Below are positions 10,308 through 19,734 of a DNA stretch of 59,547 nucleotides, one piece after another (positions within the stretch are counted from its first letter, which is position 1; every line of letters begins with the position of its first letter). Origin of the DNA: an uncultured Chlorobiaceae bacterium. Lineage in GTDB: Bacteria; Bacteroidota; Chlorobiia; Chlorobiales; Chlorobiaceae. Where the stretch lies: NCBI GenBank assembly GCA_903994635.1, contig CAJEXQ010000013.1:1-59547 (forward strand). Direction: 5' to 3'. Made by a program: the position numbers and the translations under genes. The notes beneath the pieces are model-generated. The model saw only the letters and a list, made by a program, of their open reading frames with translations. It did no database searches and had not been told where the DNA came from.

Positions 10308-10877
10308 TTAAACACTGGCAGCTTTACGCTCTCGCTCGATAATGAACTGGGGGTCAACACTTTTTTCTGCAAGTCTTTTCAGGGCTTCAGCTCGAGATGT
10401 ACCGATCTGCTCCATACGTATCAGCTCCTGAATCTTCATGAGGCCGCCAATGAGTGCTTCGGGCCTCGGTGGACACCCTGGCACATAGACATCAACGGGA
10501 ATAACCCGGTCAACTCCCTTGAGAACATGGTAGCCGTGATCCTGATAGGGACCTCCGCAATTGGAGCAGCTTCCCATGGAGAGCACATAGCGGGGTTCCG
10601 GCATCTGCTCGTAGAGGCGTATAACTCTTTCGGCCATCTTCATGGTCACGGTGCCAGCCACAATCATAAGATCGGACTGACGGGGCGATGAACGGGGGAA
10701 AATGCCGAACCGTTCAAGATCGTAGTTGGAGGCGTTGGTTGCCATCATCTCGATAGCGCAACAGGCGAGACCGAACCCCATTGGCCATAGCGATGAGAGA
10801 CGGGCCCAGTTGAGAACATTGTCAACCGATGTTACCAGCACGTTGTGCCTTGTTACTGCGGCATCAAGTAAACCCAT
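10308..10877 (-). CDS. nuoB: NADH-quinone oxidoreductase subunit B (cluster N2)
   Basis: A 189-residue peripheral subunit (NdhK/PSST) that binds the terminal 4Fe-4S cluster N2 next to the quinone site. The four expected ligands are visible: the Cys39-Cys40 pair in LACCAIEMM, Cys104 in [10 protein letters not shown] and Cys135 in [10 protein letters not shown]. Length is typical. It begins six bases after nuoA. Confidence 0.96.
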   Translation of the reverse strand: MGLLDAAVTRHNVLVTSVDNVLNWARLSSLWPMGFGLACCAIEMMATNASNYDLERFGIFPRSSPRQSDLMIVAGTVTMKMAERVIRLYEQMPEPRYVLSMGSCSNCGGPYQDHGYHVLKGVDRVIPVDVYVPGCPPRPEALIGGLMKIQELIRMEQIGTSRAEALKRLAEKSVDPQFIIERERKAASV

Positions 10878-10883
10878 AACAAT

Positions 10884-11327
10884 CTATTGAATGGTGAATG
10901 TGGCTGATGTTGTGGTCGGCGCTTCGGGCATCTCCGGCATGGTGGGGATATTCGGAGTTGGCCTTACCCAGTCGAGATCGCCTTTGACCCAAGCATACGC
11001 AAGTCCGAGAACAAGAATGCCTGCAAAAACGAGAGCTTCAACAAGGGCAAAGGAGCCGAGTTGCTTGAATACTGTAGCCCAGGGATAAAGGAAAACAACC
11101 TCAACGTCAAAAATGATAAAAATGAGGGCTACAACATAAAACCTGATATTGAACTTGACCCAAGCACTGCCTACTGCCTCTTCGCCGCACTCGTAGGTTG
11201 AATTTTTGACCGCATTTGGCCTTTGTGGTCGCAAAAGACGGGCGGTAAGGAAACCCCCTGCAACAAAAACAACTCCAAGAGCCAAAAATGCAAATACGTT
11301 GCCAAAATTACTCAGTGTCTGATCCAT
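10884..11327 (-). CDS. nuoA: NADH-quinone oxidoreductase subunit A (complex I)
   Basis: A 147-residue protein with three membrane helices, subunit A (NdhC). The conserved loop [20 protein letters not shown], with its cysteine, and the acidic helix [12 protein letters not shown] are present. It is the first gene of the complex I operon, with about 165 bases of non-coding DNA upstream that must hold the promoter. I see only weak promoter candidates there, such as an AT-rich TATATT near 11385-11395 on the minus strand. Confidence 0.94.
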   Translation of the reverse strand: MDQTLSNFGNVFAFLALGVVFVAGGFLTARLLRPQRPNAVKNSTYECGEEAVGSAWVKFNIRFYVVALIFIIFDVEVVFLYPWATVFKQLGSFALVEALVFAGILVLGLAYAWVKGDLDWVRPTPNIPTMPEMPEAPTTTSATFTIQ

Positions 11328-11493
11328 GTAACGCCGGTTTCAGTTTATTCGATTCCTTTACACGTCCTCGCTTTAAATGTGTGCGCTAATATATACAAAA
11401 TTCGCTGGATGCATTCAGAAAAAAAACAGTTTTTTGTACATCAGCCGCCCAATCTAATCTTTTTTTAAGAATAAAATAGCATTTATAAGCTTT

Positions 11494-11745
11494 TTATTGC
11501 TTTTCGCTATGGAATTTTCGGCCAATACGCATAAACAACCACAAAAGTAAGGAGGTGACGAGCATTGTTATGATAAATATCACCCCCAGCATGAGCGCCA
11601 GGGATCCTGTAAGGGCAATGAGCGCAGGGCCAAGAAGTGCCATAACCACCATCGTGATGATTGGTGCCCAGGCGATTCCAAAAATAACGGGCAGCCCTGT
11701 TTTCATGAACCGCCTCTTCTGCTCTTCGTCAGGAAATAGTTTCAT
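11494..11745 (-). CDS. Small membrane protein, two helices, function unknown
   Basis: An 83-residue protein with a charged N-terminus (KLFPDEEQKRRFMKTG), two clear hydrophobic helices (about residues 17-40 and 46-70) and a basic C-terminal tail. I do not recognise the family. Its start overlaps the stop of the TPR gene by four bases (ATGA), so the two are probably made together. Confidence 0.65.
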   Translation of the reverse strand: MKLFPDEEQKRRFMKTGLPVIFGIAWAPIITMVVMALLGPALIALTGSLALMLGVIFIITMLVTSLLLWLFMRIGRKFHSEKQ

Positions 11746-12326
11746 GGTGTGTCAAAAAAAAGTGTTCCAATCTGGCTGGCCAGTGCGCTATCGAGTGTTT
11801 TCAATATTTCATACTCTTTTTTCAGCCCCTTCATGTCGCCTCTTGCCAGATAGTACATGGCTATCTTGCTGTGTGGTTCGGGGTTTTGAGGTTCCAGTTC
11901 AAGCGCTTTGTCGAAGGCTTCTTTAGAGTTCTCGAACTCGCCGAGATCGAGGTAGGTGTCGCCGAGGACGCAGTAAATTTCGGCATAGGATGGGTCGATC
12001 TCGATTCCTTTAAGAAGGGTTTTTACGGCGCCCTCCTCTTTGCCGAGCATGAACTGCACGAAACCGAGCTGCTTCCACGCTGGTACAAAACTGCGGTCAA
12101 GCACAACAGTTTTGAGAAGATCGCAGGCGGCTTTTCTGTAGTTGCCCATGGAGAGATTGGTGACTGCGCGGGCATAGAGGATTTTAGGGTCGCGACACCT
12201 AACCTCAATGCAGCGGTCGAGCAGCTGAAGCGCTTCGCTGTTGCGCTGCTCGTCTATGCAGCATAGCGCCTCTTCATACTTTTCCCGGATATTATCGGAA
12301 TTCTCTTTGTCGGTTACCTCTTTCAA
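11742..12326 (-). CDS. TPR-repeat protein
   Basis: A 194-residue soluble protein built from TPR-like helix pairs. Clear units are around residues 50-83, 84-117 (EIYCVLGDTYLDLGEFENSK) and 118-150 (AFDKALELEPQNPEPHSKIA). Such proteins are protein-interaction scaffolds; the partner is not evident. No signal peptide is seen. It is coupled to the small membrane protein downstream and lies 25 bases after the ferrochelatase-like gene. Confidence 0.75.
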   Translation of the reverse strand: MKEVTDKENSDNIREKYEEALCCIDEQRNSEALQLLDRCIEVRCRDPKILYARAVTNLSMGNYRKAACDLLKTVVLDRSFVPAWKQLGFVQFMLGKEEGAVKTLLKGIEIDPSYAEIYCVLGDTYLDLGEFENSKEAFDKALELEPQNPEPHSKIAMYYLARGDMKGLKKEYEILKTLDSALASQIGTLFFDTP

Positions 12327-12351
12327 GTGCTCAAGATTTACGGGTTAGGTT

Positions 12352-13404
12352 TCAGGATGTTTCAATGGCCAATTGCAGATTGCAGAGCGCCTGAAGCTGT
12401 TCGGCAACCTTCCCCGCAAGCCAGTGGCCAAATGCCGGGGAGTCGTTTATGCAGCGAACATACTGGTATATGGGGAAGCCTGCATGTTCAAGCTTTTTGC
12501 ACGCATCGTATTCGGTTTCACTGTTATCTGCAAAAAAACCGTAGGGGAACATCACCACTCCTTCATACCCCTCTGCCTTAAACCAGGTTAATGCTTTTTC
12601 AATCGTATCAGCCATCCACTCCCCCCCTCTTGAGTGGTTTATGCAGCCCTGGCGTACATCACTGAAGATGTTGTTCGGGTCAGCCATAATGGTGCGTTTC
12701 ATGGCTTCAAAGAAGGCTATGGTTTCGGAAAGCCCGGTAAAGAGTGTTGGCTCGTTTCCCGCACGATCTTTGACCAGCGTCCCGTGTATGACCAGCACCA
12801 GCCCGATTTTACCCTTTTTTAGGCGCATCAGAGGCGCTGAGAGTTGGCTGAAAAGGTACTCTGTATAAAGCAGGTGGAGTCGATCGTCGTTCCACAGTTT
12901 GCTTACCACTTTTACCTGGCTGAAGGCGCTCTCTCCATAAGTATCAATAACCATCTGGCAGGCAATACCGCAGGAGAAGGCTGATTCTACAGGGATCATT
13001 GGTACAACAATAACACCATCATACTTAATCTGCATTTTGGATAGCATATCATCAAGATATGGCGGAACAAAGTAGTAGGCATCACAGACGTTGAGATCTA
13101 TTTGTGACAGCAGCTCACTTTCGCTTTCGTCAAGTGCTGCGGCGAGCCTCTTCGTCTGGGCTCGGTTGATGGCGAGGAGCGACGAGCTGTAACGGTTGAG
13201 TTTCCAGTCGATATAATGTTTTGTTGAACGATAATCGGCAATAAAATAGATCAGCGTTGTAGGGATTTTTGCAATCTGGCTGGTGACAACCTTGAGAATT
13301 CTCCTCGAACTTGGCCAGAGGTTGCTGACGGTAACCCTCTCAACTTCCCCATAGGTGGTAACAATGACTGCATATTTTTTTCTGCTCACAATCCGATCCA
13401 CCAT
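12352..13404 (-). CDS. hemH: Ferrochelatase family protein
   Basis: A 350-residue chelatase-fold protein, probably inserting Fe(II) into a porphyrin at the end of haem synthesis. Seen are an N-terminal beta strand and loop (YAVIVTTYGEVE), the motif WKLNRYSSSLLAINRAQTKRL that matches the family's Y-x-S-P-L segment, the catalytic-type histidine in LVLVIHGTL, and the glutamate in FFADNSETEYDACK. The sequence is divergent from textbook HemH in the HGxP region, so another tetrapyrrole chelatase role is possible in an organism with large chlorophyll needs. Its first 19 bases overlap the 3' end of the upstream PAP2-like gene. Confidence 0.75.
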   Translation of the reverse strand: MVDRIVSRKKYAVIVTTYGEVERVTVSNLWPSSRRILKVVTSQIAKIPTTLIYFIADYRSTKHYIDWKLNRYSSSLLAINRAQTKRLAAALDESESELLSQIDLNVCDAYYFVPPYLDDMLSKMQIKYDGVIVVPMIPVESAFSCGIACQMVIDTYGESAFSQVKVVSKLWNDDRLHLLYTEYLFSQLSAPLMRLKKGKIGLVLVIHGTLVKDRAGNEPTLFTGLSETIAFFEAMKRTIMADPNNIFSDVRQGCINHSRGGEWMADTIEKALTWFKAEGYEGVVMFPYGFFADNSETEYDACKKLEHAGFPIYQYVRCINDSPAFGHWLAGKVAEQLQALCNLQLAIETS

Positions 13405-14030
13405 GTTAACTCTGCAAACATTACGGCAAAACCGACCGCTCCGCCAACAAGGGTTTGCATGAAATTATGGGCTTTCAGGTAAATTCTGGACCACATCAGC
13501 ACGGGAACAAGCAGCAGGAACCATAATGCTGTTGTACCGAACTGCATAAAGAGCAGGGCAATGGATGAGGAGAGGGTGAAAAGATGGATGCTGATCTTCC
13601 ACTGGAGGGTGACCAGCAGAATAAAAACCATGTTAACTGCGTTAAAAAGCAGGATGCCGGTCAGCAGCCGTGGTGCATCAAGTTGCTTGATAAATTCGTA
13701 GCCAAGAGCATTGACCCCGACCAACGCCAGCAGCGGAAGAAAACGCTGTTCACGGAAACTGATGTTGTAGTCAGAAATCTTTCCTGTTTTTTTCAGCCCG
13801 GTAATAAGGAGTACTGGAACAAGAGTGCTGGCAAGAAAGAGCACCATAAGGTAGGAACTGCTGTTGATGTCATGACCAAATCCGAGCATCACAATTGCAG
13901 CATAGGCTGCTGGCGCTACCACTACCGGACTGATAGCCCAGGAAACAATGTCTGCAAAACGATGTACATTAAACGGCATATGCTTATAACGTAGAACCCT
14001 GGAGAAAATTGTCAGCGTCTTACGCCGCAA
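13386..14030 (-). CDS. PAP2-like integral membrane protein
   Basis: A 214-residue protein with about six hydrophobic segments. The C-terminal part (WSRIYLKAHNFMQTLVGGAVGF) has the R-x-H...G layout of the PAP2/phosphatidate phosphatase-like superfamily, but the full catalytic motif set is not evident. The frame opens at an ATG at 14030; the internal ATG at 13979 (MPFNVHRFADIV) gives 197 residues and may be the real start. It precedes the ferrochelatase-like gene with a short overlap, suggesting co-expression. Confidence 0.6.
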   Translation of the reverse strand: MRRKTLTIFSRVLRYKHMPFNVHRFADIVSWAISPVVVAPAAYAAIVMLGFGHDINSSSYLMVLFLASTLVPVLLITGLKKTGKISDYNISFREQRFLPLLALVGVNALGYEFIKQLDAPRLLTGILLFNAVNMVFILLVTLQWKISIHLFTLSSSIALLFMQFGTTALWFLLLVPVLMWSRIYLKAHNFMQTLVGGAVGFAVMFAELTWWIGL

Positions 14031-14090
14031 AACTTTTTGGAAAGATAGTTTTTATTAGAATAAATACCACGTATATTATTGGACTTGATT

Positions 14091-14172
14091 GCGAGAGTGG
14101 TGAAATTGGTATACACGCCAGTCTTAGGAACTGGTGCCGTGAGGCGTGAGGGTTCGATTCCCTTCTCTCGCA
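14091..14172 (+). tRNA. tRNA-Leu (TAG anticodon)
   Basis: The acceptor stem GCGAGAG pairs with CTCTCGC (14165-14171). The anticodon stem-loop reads CCAGT-CTTAGGA-ACTGG with anticodon TAG, there is a long variable arm as expected for leucine, and the T-loop is GGTTCGATTCC. CCA is not encoded. Confidence 0.93.
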
Positions 14173-14186
14173 CAGCTCAATAGTAG

Positions 14187-14274
14187 GCCAAAGTGGCGGA
14201 ACTGGTAGACGCGCTGGACTCAAAATCCAGTGAGTGAATAACTCGTGTGGGTTCGATTCCCATCTTTGGTACCA
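14187..14274 (+). tRNA. tRNA-Leu (CAA anticodon)
   Basis: The acceptor stem GCCAAAG pairs with CTTTGGT. The anticodon stem-loop reads CTGGA-CTCAAAA-TCCAG with anticodon CAA. A long variable arm and the T-loop GGTTCGATTCC are present, and the terminal ACCA is encoded. It is 14 bases after the first tRNA-Leu, so the pair is probably co-transcribed. Confidence 0.93.
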
Positions 14275-14303
14275 TTCGCGGTTTGTTAATGTAGTGGATC
14301 TTT

Positions 14304-14828
14304 GTGGCCATGAACAGAATGTACTCGCCCTGGCGTGAAGTGTACATGCAGTCTTTCAAGGATGACAAGCCTGCTGGCAAGGATGGAAAGTCTGTTTTTG
14401 CTGATATCCTTCCCGAGGAGGATGAGAAGCGTTTTGTGCTCTACAGGGGAAAAAGCTGCTTTATTATCATGAACCTCTACCCCTACAATTGTGGACACCT
14501 CATGGTGATTCCTTATCTTCAAACTGCTGACTTTTCGGAGCTTGACCAGGAGACGAAACTTGAGGTGATGGAGCTGACCGATCTCTCAATCAGGGCTCTG
14601 AAACTTACCCTGAGGCCGCAGGGGTTCAATGTCGGCGCGAACCTTGGACGTGTTGCTGGTGGCAGTGTTGACAACCACATTCATTTTCATATTGTCCCTC
14701 GCTGGGAGGGTGACACAAATTTCATGCCTGTTCTTGCTGATGCCAAGGTGCTCAGTAATGACATGACCTCTACCTACCGAAATCTGAGAAAAGCCTTCTC
14801 TGACCTTACCGCGCCCGAAGGGCAGTAG
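14304..14828 (+). CDS. HIT family nucleotide hydrolase or phosphorylase
   Basis: A 174-residue HIT-domain protein, a family that cleaves dinucleoside polyphosphates or nucleotidyl conjugates. The histidine triad is HIHFHIVPRW near residue 125, preceded by GANLGRVAGGSVDNH, which is typical of the Ap4A-active branch. The frame opens with GTG at 14304; ATG at 14310 or 14319 is an equally plausible start because no strong ribosome site is seen. It follows the tRNA pair by 30 bases. Confidence 0.88.
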   Translation: MAMNRMYSPWREVYMQSFKDDKPAGKDGKSVFADILPEEDEKRFVLYRGKSCFIIMNLYPYNCGHLMVIPYLQTADFSELDQETKLEVMELTDLSIRALKLTLRPQGFNVGANLGRVAGGSVDNHIHFHIVPRWEGDTNFMPVLADAKVLSNDMTSTYRNLRKAFSDLTAPEGQ

Positions 14829-14842
14829 CCTCTTTTGCTGCA

Positions 14843-15790
14843 ATGGAAACCGTTCCCTGCCCAATTTCCAACTCCACGGAGTTTTCTCCATGGCTTGAGT
14901 TGCCTGACCGTCTGGATGCTTCTCGGAAGGCAAGGTGGCAACTTGTTCGATCTTCTGTTTCCGGGCTAGTGATACTTAATCCTCGTCCTGACAGCTCTGA
15001 AATTGCCTCTCATTACCACAGTTCCCTTTATGACCCTTTCTTGCACGAGCAGAACGCCGCCACTCTGAAGGAGAAGGCTTATCTGGCCGCCCGCTCTCTT
15101 TTGCTTCGCTACAGGGCCCGCCTTATTCTTCATGGCGCACTCAAGCCTGCCCGTAACCTTTCAATCCTTGAAATTGGCTCTTCTACGGGTGACCTGTTGA
15201 ACTTTTTTCATCGTAAAATTGGGGTGAAGTTTGCCCACCTTGCCGGTGTTGAGCCTGATGCGGCATCGGCGGCTCATTGCAGGGAGCGTTACGGGATCAG
15301 GGTCTCTCCTTCACTGACGGGATTCGTGGAAAAGTTTGATCGTATTGTGCTCTGGCATACGCTTGAGCATATTCATGATCTCCATGAAACGCTTCAGGCT
15401 GTTGCGGGTTTGCTTGAGCCTGATGGTCAGCTCGTTATAGCGCTCCCCAACCCGGCATGTTCCGGAGCAAACCATTACAGGGAGAACTGGGTCGCTTTTG
15501 ATGCGCCTCGCCATCTCTACCATTTTATGCCCGGGACTCTGAAAAAATTGCTTGAGTTACATGAGTTCACTCTTTTCAGGGAGCACTCCTACTGGCCGGA
15601 TGCTCTTTATAATGCCCTTTATAGCGAACAACTTTGCTGTGAACGACATGGGCGACAGTTTAATGTTCTGAGGTTGTTCCGTGCCCTTTACCGTGGGACG
15701 GTAGAGGCTGTGAGGGGTATTATGCACCCGGGTGAGGGCGCCGGGGTGGTTTATTTTGCTACCCTTCGCCCCAGGGCTTTTTCGAGTTGA
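14843..15790 (+). CDS. Class I SAM-dependent methyltransferase
   Basis: A 315-residue protein with a Methyltransf_23-like core. The SAM-binding motif I is LSILEIGSSTGDLL (about residues 110-123), followed by an acidic residue in LAGVEPDAASA and a post-motif region DRIVLWHTLEHIHDL typical of this group. The substrate cannot be told. It starts 14 bases after the HIT gene. Its last 40 bases overlap, tail to tail, the 3' end of the minus-strand TolC-family gene. Confidence 0.8.
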   Translation: METVPCPISNSTEFSPWLELPDRLDASRKARWQLVRSSVSGLVILNPRPDSSEIASHYHSSLYDPFLHEQNAATLKEKAYLAARSLLLRYRARLILHGALKPARNLSILEIGSSTGDLLNFFHRKIGVKFAHLAGVEPDAASAAHCRERYGIRVSPSLTGFVEKFDRIVLWHTLEHIHDLHETLQAVAGLLEPDGQLVIALPNPACSGANHYRENWVAFDAPRHLYHFMPGTLKKLLELHEFTLFREHSYWPDALYNALYSEQLCCERHGRQFNVLRLFRALYRGTVEAVRGIMHPGEGAGVVYFATLRPRAFSS

Positions 15791-17106
15791 GTGGTTGCCA
15801 CCAGGTGGTCGTAAATTGCCTGGAGATAGTTAGTTTTGGCTTTGTTGAGCTGGAATTCAGCATCGGTTAATTCAAGGCGTGAGCCAATCCCCTCTTTGAA
15901 ACGAAGGCGTGAAATATTGTAGCTTCGCTCTGCAACGCTGATGGTTTTGGACTGTACCTCTATTCTCTTTTGCGACTCCCTGAAGTTTAACACTCTTACC
16001 TCAATTTCAGCCCTGATTGTGGCTTTAAGATCTTCGACTCTTGTGCGGGTTTGCAGTTGGGCAATCCGGGCCTGTTCGACCCTTGCGCTGGTTCGAAAAC
16101 CGGTAAAAAGGGGCATGGTGAGCTGCAGCCCAACTGCCGATGATGTTGGCCAGTTTGCATTGGAGAGTGGGGTGTTGTCATTAAATGCTGTTTGAGATTC
16201 AAGTTTGCCGAAGGCGCTGAGGAGTGGGAAATGTTCGGCACGAGCGGCGTTGACCTTTTCTCCTTCGGCCTGTACCTGATAGTTGAGCTGGCGCAGCTCT
16301 GGCCTGGCATCGAGCGCTTCACTGCAGGCTGTGGCAATGTCGGCAGGGTACGACGCTGAAGTGACTTCAAGTTTCCCGGCGAGCACCACACTACTGTCCA
16401 CCGGTATGCCCATGACGTTTTTCAGCCTGGTCATGGAGGTGCCCACCCGGGTCTCTGCCTGCATGAGTTCTGGACGGAGATTTTCGACGGAGAGCCAGGC
16501 TTTGAGAGTATCAATATCGGCGACCACTCCCTGGCGGAACATGGCCCGGGTATCTTTTCTTGATTGCTCCCAGCGGGAAATGCTCTGCTCAATGAGTGTC
16601 AACTGCTCTTTTGAAATCAGGGCATCGAAGTATGCCGTTTTTATCTCAGTGACCACGTTGGCCTCAGCGCTATGGTAAGCCTCTTCGCTCATTTTGCGGA
16701 CAATGGTTGCCGCCTTTATTCCTGCAAACGCCGACCAGTCGAAGAGTGTCTGGCGAATATCAAGGGAGGCGCGCAGTGCGTTGTCGGAACTTGTAACAAG
16801 GGTTCCTGTCGGGGCAAAAATATTGGGAGGCATCAGCAGAACTGATGGTTTGAGTGTTCGGGTGTAGCTGCTGCTGGTTGTGATTTGCGGAAAAACATTT
16901 GACCATGTCTCCCTGATTTTCTGCCCGGCCAGGTCACGATCGAGTCTGGCAATTTCGAGGGTCCGGCTTTTTTGGAGCCCTGTACGGACGGCATCGTCGA
17001 GCGTCAGTGATGTTGTGTTACCTTGAGCGGGGGCGCTGCAAAGAAGAGATGGCGCTGTGAGCACGAAAAGTGACACTAACAATAATGCAGCTCTCATACT
17101 GTTCAT
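15751..17106 (-). CDS. TolC-family outer membrane efflux protein
   Basis: A 451-residue protein with an N-terminal signal peptide (residues 1-28, hydrophobic LLLVSLFVLTAPSLL) and two repeated TolC/OEP units of coiled-coil helices. Repeated landmarks are SLTLDDAVRTGLQKSRTLEI near the start and SRLRFKEGIGSRLELTDAE near the end. It would form the trimeric outer membrane channel of a tripartite exporter. No membrane-fusion or pump gene is adjacent, so its partners must lie elsewhere. Confidence 0.87.
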   Translation of the reverse strand: MNSMRAALLLVSLFVLTAPSLLCSAPAQGNTTSLTLDDAVRTGLQKSRTLEIARLDRDLAGQKIRETWSNVFPQITTSSSYTRTLKPSVLLMPPNIFAPTGTLVTSSDNALRASLDIRQTLFDWSAFAGIKAATIVRKMSEEAYHSAEANVVTEIKTAYFDALISKEQLTLIEQSISRWEQSRKDTRAMFRQGVVADIDTLKAWLSVENLRPELMQAETRVGTSMTRLKNVMGIPVDSSVVLAGKLEVTSASYPADIATACSEALDARPELRQLNYQVQAEGEKVNAARAEHFPLLSAFGKLESQTAFNDNTPLSNANWPTSSAVGLQLTMPLFTGFRTSARVEQARIAQLQTRTRVEDLKATIRAEIEVRVLNFRESQKRIEVQSKTISVAERSYNISRLRFKEGIGSRLELTDAEFQLNKAKTNYLQAIYDHLVATTQLEKALGRRVAK

Positions 17107-17195
17107 AAGATGGGTTTTCCTGGTGAAAAAAGGGTGCCGACAGCAACATTGCTGCGTCCTTCAATATACAAAGAGCTTGCAGGTTTCATAATCAA

Positions 17196-18542
17196 TCAGG
17201 CTCGATACCGTTCTTCCCAAAAGTGGGTCAGTCGCTCCTTGATATACTTTTCGCGCCCTTCATCTCCGGGACGATAATAGGCTTTTGGCTCCATCCCTTC
17301 GGGGAAGTAGCGTTGTGTGATAAAATGTTCAGGATAGCTGTGCGGATAGAGATACCCGGCTCCATACCCTTCATTTTTCATGAGTTTGGTTGGGGCATTG
17401 CGCAAGTGGAGCGGCACCGCCAAATCCTGCAGGGATGGAGCCTCACTCATCGCTTCGTTGACCGCCTGGTAGCTTGCGTTTGATTTTGGGGCGGAGGCGA
17501 GGTAGGTGACTCCCTGCGCCAGATTGATGCGAGCTTCGGGCATGCCGATCATGGCTACGGCCTGAAAAACGGAGTTGGCGAGGGTAATGGCGTAGGGGTC
17601 GGCGTTGCCAATATCTTCGCTTGCAAAAATGACCATTCTCCGGGCGATGAATTTCGGATCTTCCCCTCCCTGTATCATGCGGGCAAGCCAGAAGAGTGCG
17701 GCATCAGGATCGGAACCTCGCATGGATTTGATGAAGGCGGAGATGATGTCGTAGTGGTTTTCGCCCCCTTTGTCGTAGACGGGCGCTTTGTGCTGCAGGG
17801 CTGCTTCATAGAGATCCCTGTTGAGCACTTTTTCAGTCGCATTTATTGGCAGCAGTGAGATGGCCGCCTCAATGGCATTCAGCGCTTTGCGGGCATCTCC
17901 TCCTGAAAACTGCAACAAAAAATCAAGGTCTTTGATATCTATGGAAAGCTCACTGAAAAGAGCGTCCTCCTTGAGCGCCCGACGGATGACCGCTTCAATG
18001 TCGGTTTGGCCAAGGGGTTTCAGAATGTAGACCTGCATTCTGCTGAGCAGCGCCCCGTTGACCTCAAAGGAGGGATTTTCGGTTGTGGCTCCAATGAGAA
18101 CGATGAGCCCCTGCTCTATGGCGTGGAGCAGTGTATCTTGCTGCGCTTTGTTGAAGCGGTGAATTTCATCGATAAAAAGAATAGTCCGAAGCCCTGCATT
18201 CCTTGCTTTTTCCGCATTTTCAAGTGCCTTGCGGACATCCTTGACACCGGAGTCGATTGCGGAGAGTTGCTCGAAACGGCAGTTTAGCGAAGTGGCACAA
18301 ATTTCAGCAAGGGTGGTTTTGCCTGAGCCGGGCGGGCCCCAAAAAATCATGGAGGGCATCTGGCCACTGCCAATAAATTTGCGGAGGGGGCCATTTTGGC
18401 CCACAAGATGCTCCTGCCCGGCCATATCGTCAAGCGTACGGGGACGAACCCGCTCTGGAAGTGGCTGAAAATAGCCCTCTTTTTTGGAGGGCGCTCCCGA
18501 AAAGCCGAAGAGATCGGACTGGATGGTGTGGCTGACGACCAT
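17196..18542 (-). CDS. rarA: Replication-associated recombination protein A (AAA ATPase)
   Basis: A 448-residue AAA+ ATPase of the RarA/MgsA/WRNIP1 family, which acts at stalled replication forks. Walker A is [12 protein letters not shown], Walker [11 protein letters not shown], sensor 1 [13 protein letters not shown], and the C-terminal lid/tetramer region includes [15 protein letters not shown] and the terminal [17 protein letters not shown] chose the ATG at 18542 because it shares one base with the ribE stop (TAATG) and has AAAGGGA upstream; an in-frame ATG at 18566 would add eight residues. Coupling to ribE is probably only positional. Confidence 0.92.
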   Translation of the reverse strand: MVVSHTIQSDLFGFSGAPSKKEGYFQPLPERVRPRTLDDMAGQEHLVGQNGPLRKFIGSGQMPSMIFWGPPGSGKTTLAEICATSLNCRFEQLSAIDSGVKDVRKALENAEKARNAGLRTILFIDEIHRFNKAQQDTLLHAIEQGLIVLIGATTENPSFEVNGALLSRMQVYILKPLGQTDIEAVIRRALKEDALFSELSIDIKDLDFLLQFSGGDARKALNAIEAAISLLPINATEKVLNRDLYEAALQHKAPVYDKGGENHYDIISAFIKSMRGSDPDAALFWLARMIQGGEDPKFIARRMVIFASEDIGNADPYAITLANSVFQAVAMIGMPEARINLAQGVTYLASAPKSNASYQAVNEAMSEAPSLQDLAVPLHLRNAPTKLMKNEGYGAGYLYPHSYPEHFITQRYFPEGMEPKAYYRPGDEGREKYIKERLTHFWEERYRA

Positions 18543-19198
18543 TAAAATCCCTTTTGCTGAAGCCATGCTTCGTTGATTGCTGAATCCGTCTTGGCTGGAG
18601 TGGTGGTTTTTTGAAGTTGTCGGGCAACATATTTGCCGAGTATGTCAAACTCAAGGTTCACCCTGCTTCCTGGCTTGAGTTCATTGATGGTGGTGTGGGC
18701 AAAGGTAAAGGGAATTATCGCCACAGCAAAAAGCTCAGCTTCAAGCCTGGCAACAGTGAGGCTGATGCCGTCGATGGTGATGGAACCTGCAGTAACAATG
18801 AAGGGGCTGAAAGCATCGGGAAAAGCAATCCAGAGTTCTCGGCTGGAACTAAACTCCCTGATACTCTCGACAGTTGCCGGACAATCAACATGACCAAGCA
18901 CAAAATGGCCACCGAGGCGATCCATGGGGCGAACGGCCCGTTCAAGGTTGACGAGCGCTCCTTGCTGCAGGGAGCCAAGGGTTGTTTTGGTGAGGGTCTC
19001 TTCGACGCTGTCTACCTCCAGCCATCCGTCGCCAAGAGCAACAACGGTCTGGCAAACGCCGTTGATGCTGACGCTTTCGTCAATTGAAAGATTGCTGAAC
19101 TCTTTGGGGTTGGTGTAGTGTACCCTGAGCCGCAAACCGCCCTGGCGCCGTGTTACTCCCCTCACCCGTCCGACATCCTTGATAATTCCGGTGAACAT
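18542..19198 (-). CDS. ribE: Riboflavin synthase, alpha chain
   Basis: A 218-residue enzyme that dismutates two 6,7-dimethyl-8-ribityllumazine molecules to riboflavin. It has the two-lumazine-domain layout: [12 protein letters not shown] at the start of the first barrel, [11 protein letters not shown] in the first half and [12 protein letters not shown] in the second, with GHVDCPATV between. Length is typical. ribD lies about 1 kb upstream on the same strand, with tpx and a doxX-like gene between. Confidence 0.93.
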   Translation of the reverse strand: MFTGIIKDVGRVRGVTRRQGGLRLRVHYTNPKEFSNLSIDESVSINGVCQTVVALGDGWLEVDSVEETLTKTTLGSLQQGALVNLERAVRPMDRLGGHFVLGHVDCPATVESIREFSSSRELWIAFPDAFSPFIVTAGSITIDGISLTVARLEAELFAVAIIPFTFAHTTINELKPGSRVNLEFDILGKYVARQLQKTTTPAKTDSAINEAWLQQKGF

Positions 19199-19213
19199 TT
19201 TTGTTACGCTGAT

Positions 19214-19714
19214 TTATGCAAGCACCTTGAGGGCTGCACTGTAGTCTGGCTCCTGGACAATTTCTGGCACCTGCTCGGTATGGAGCACGATCCCGTCGGC
19301 ATCGATAACGACAATGGATCGGGAAAGGAGCCCTTTGAGAGGACCATCGACAATGGTAACTCCATAATCAAGGCCAAATTCGGGAGAGCGGAAGACTGAA
19401 AGTGAAACAACATTTTTCAGCCCTTCAACTTCGCAGAATCGGCTGTGCGCAAAAGGAAGGTCCGCGGAGATGCAGAGGACGACGGTGTTGTCGAGTGATG
19501 ATGCCTCCTGGTTAAAGCGTCTGACGGAGGCTGCGCAAACCGGGGTGTCGAGACTTGGAAAAATGTTGAGAACTACTCTTTTTCCGGCAAAATCGGCTGG
19601 CCCTGCCTCGGACAAGTCGGTTTTAACCAGACAGAAAAAAGGTGCTTCGGAGCCTTTTGCTGGCAAGGTGCCGACCGTTTTAAATGAATTACCCTTCAAG
19701 GTGATCTGTGCCAT
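19214..19714 (-). CDS. tpx: Thiol peroxidase (Tpx-type peroxiredoxin)
   Basis: A 166-residue atypical 2-Cys peroxiredoxin that reduces peroxides using thioredoxin. The peroxidatic cysteine is in SLDTPVCAASVRRFN (Cys60) and the resolving cysteine in AHSRFCEVEGL (about Cys94). The conserved opening TLKGNSFKTVGTLPAKGSEAP is present. Useful to an anaerobe facing oxygen exposure. It starts 20 bases after the doxX-like gene. Confidence 0.93.
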   Translation of the reverse strand: MAQITLKGNSFKTVGTLPAKGSEAPFFCLVKTDLSEAGPADFAGKRVVLNIFPSLDTPVCAASVRRFNQEASSLDNTVVLCISADLPFAHSRFCEVEGLKNVVSLSVFRSPEFGLDYGVTIVDGPLKGLLSRSIVVIDADGIVLHTEQVPEIVQEPDYSAALKVLA

Positions 19715-19734
19715 ACAAGTAAATTGTTTAAGGT

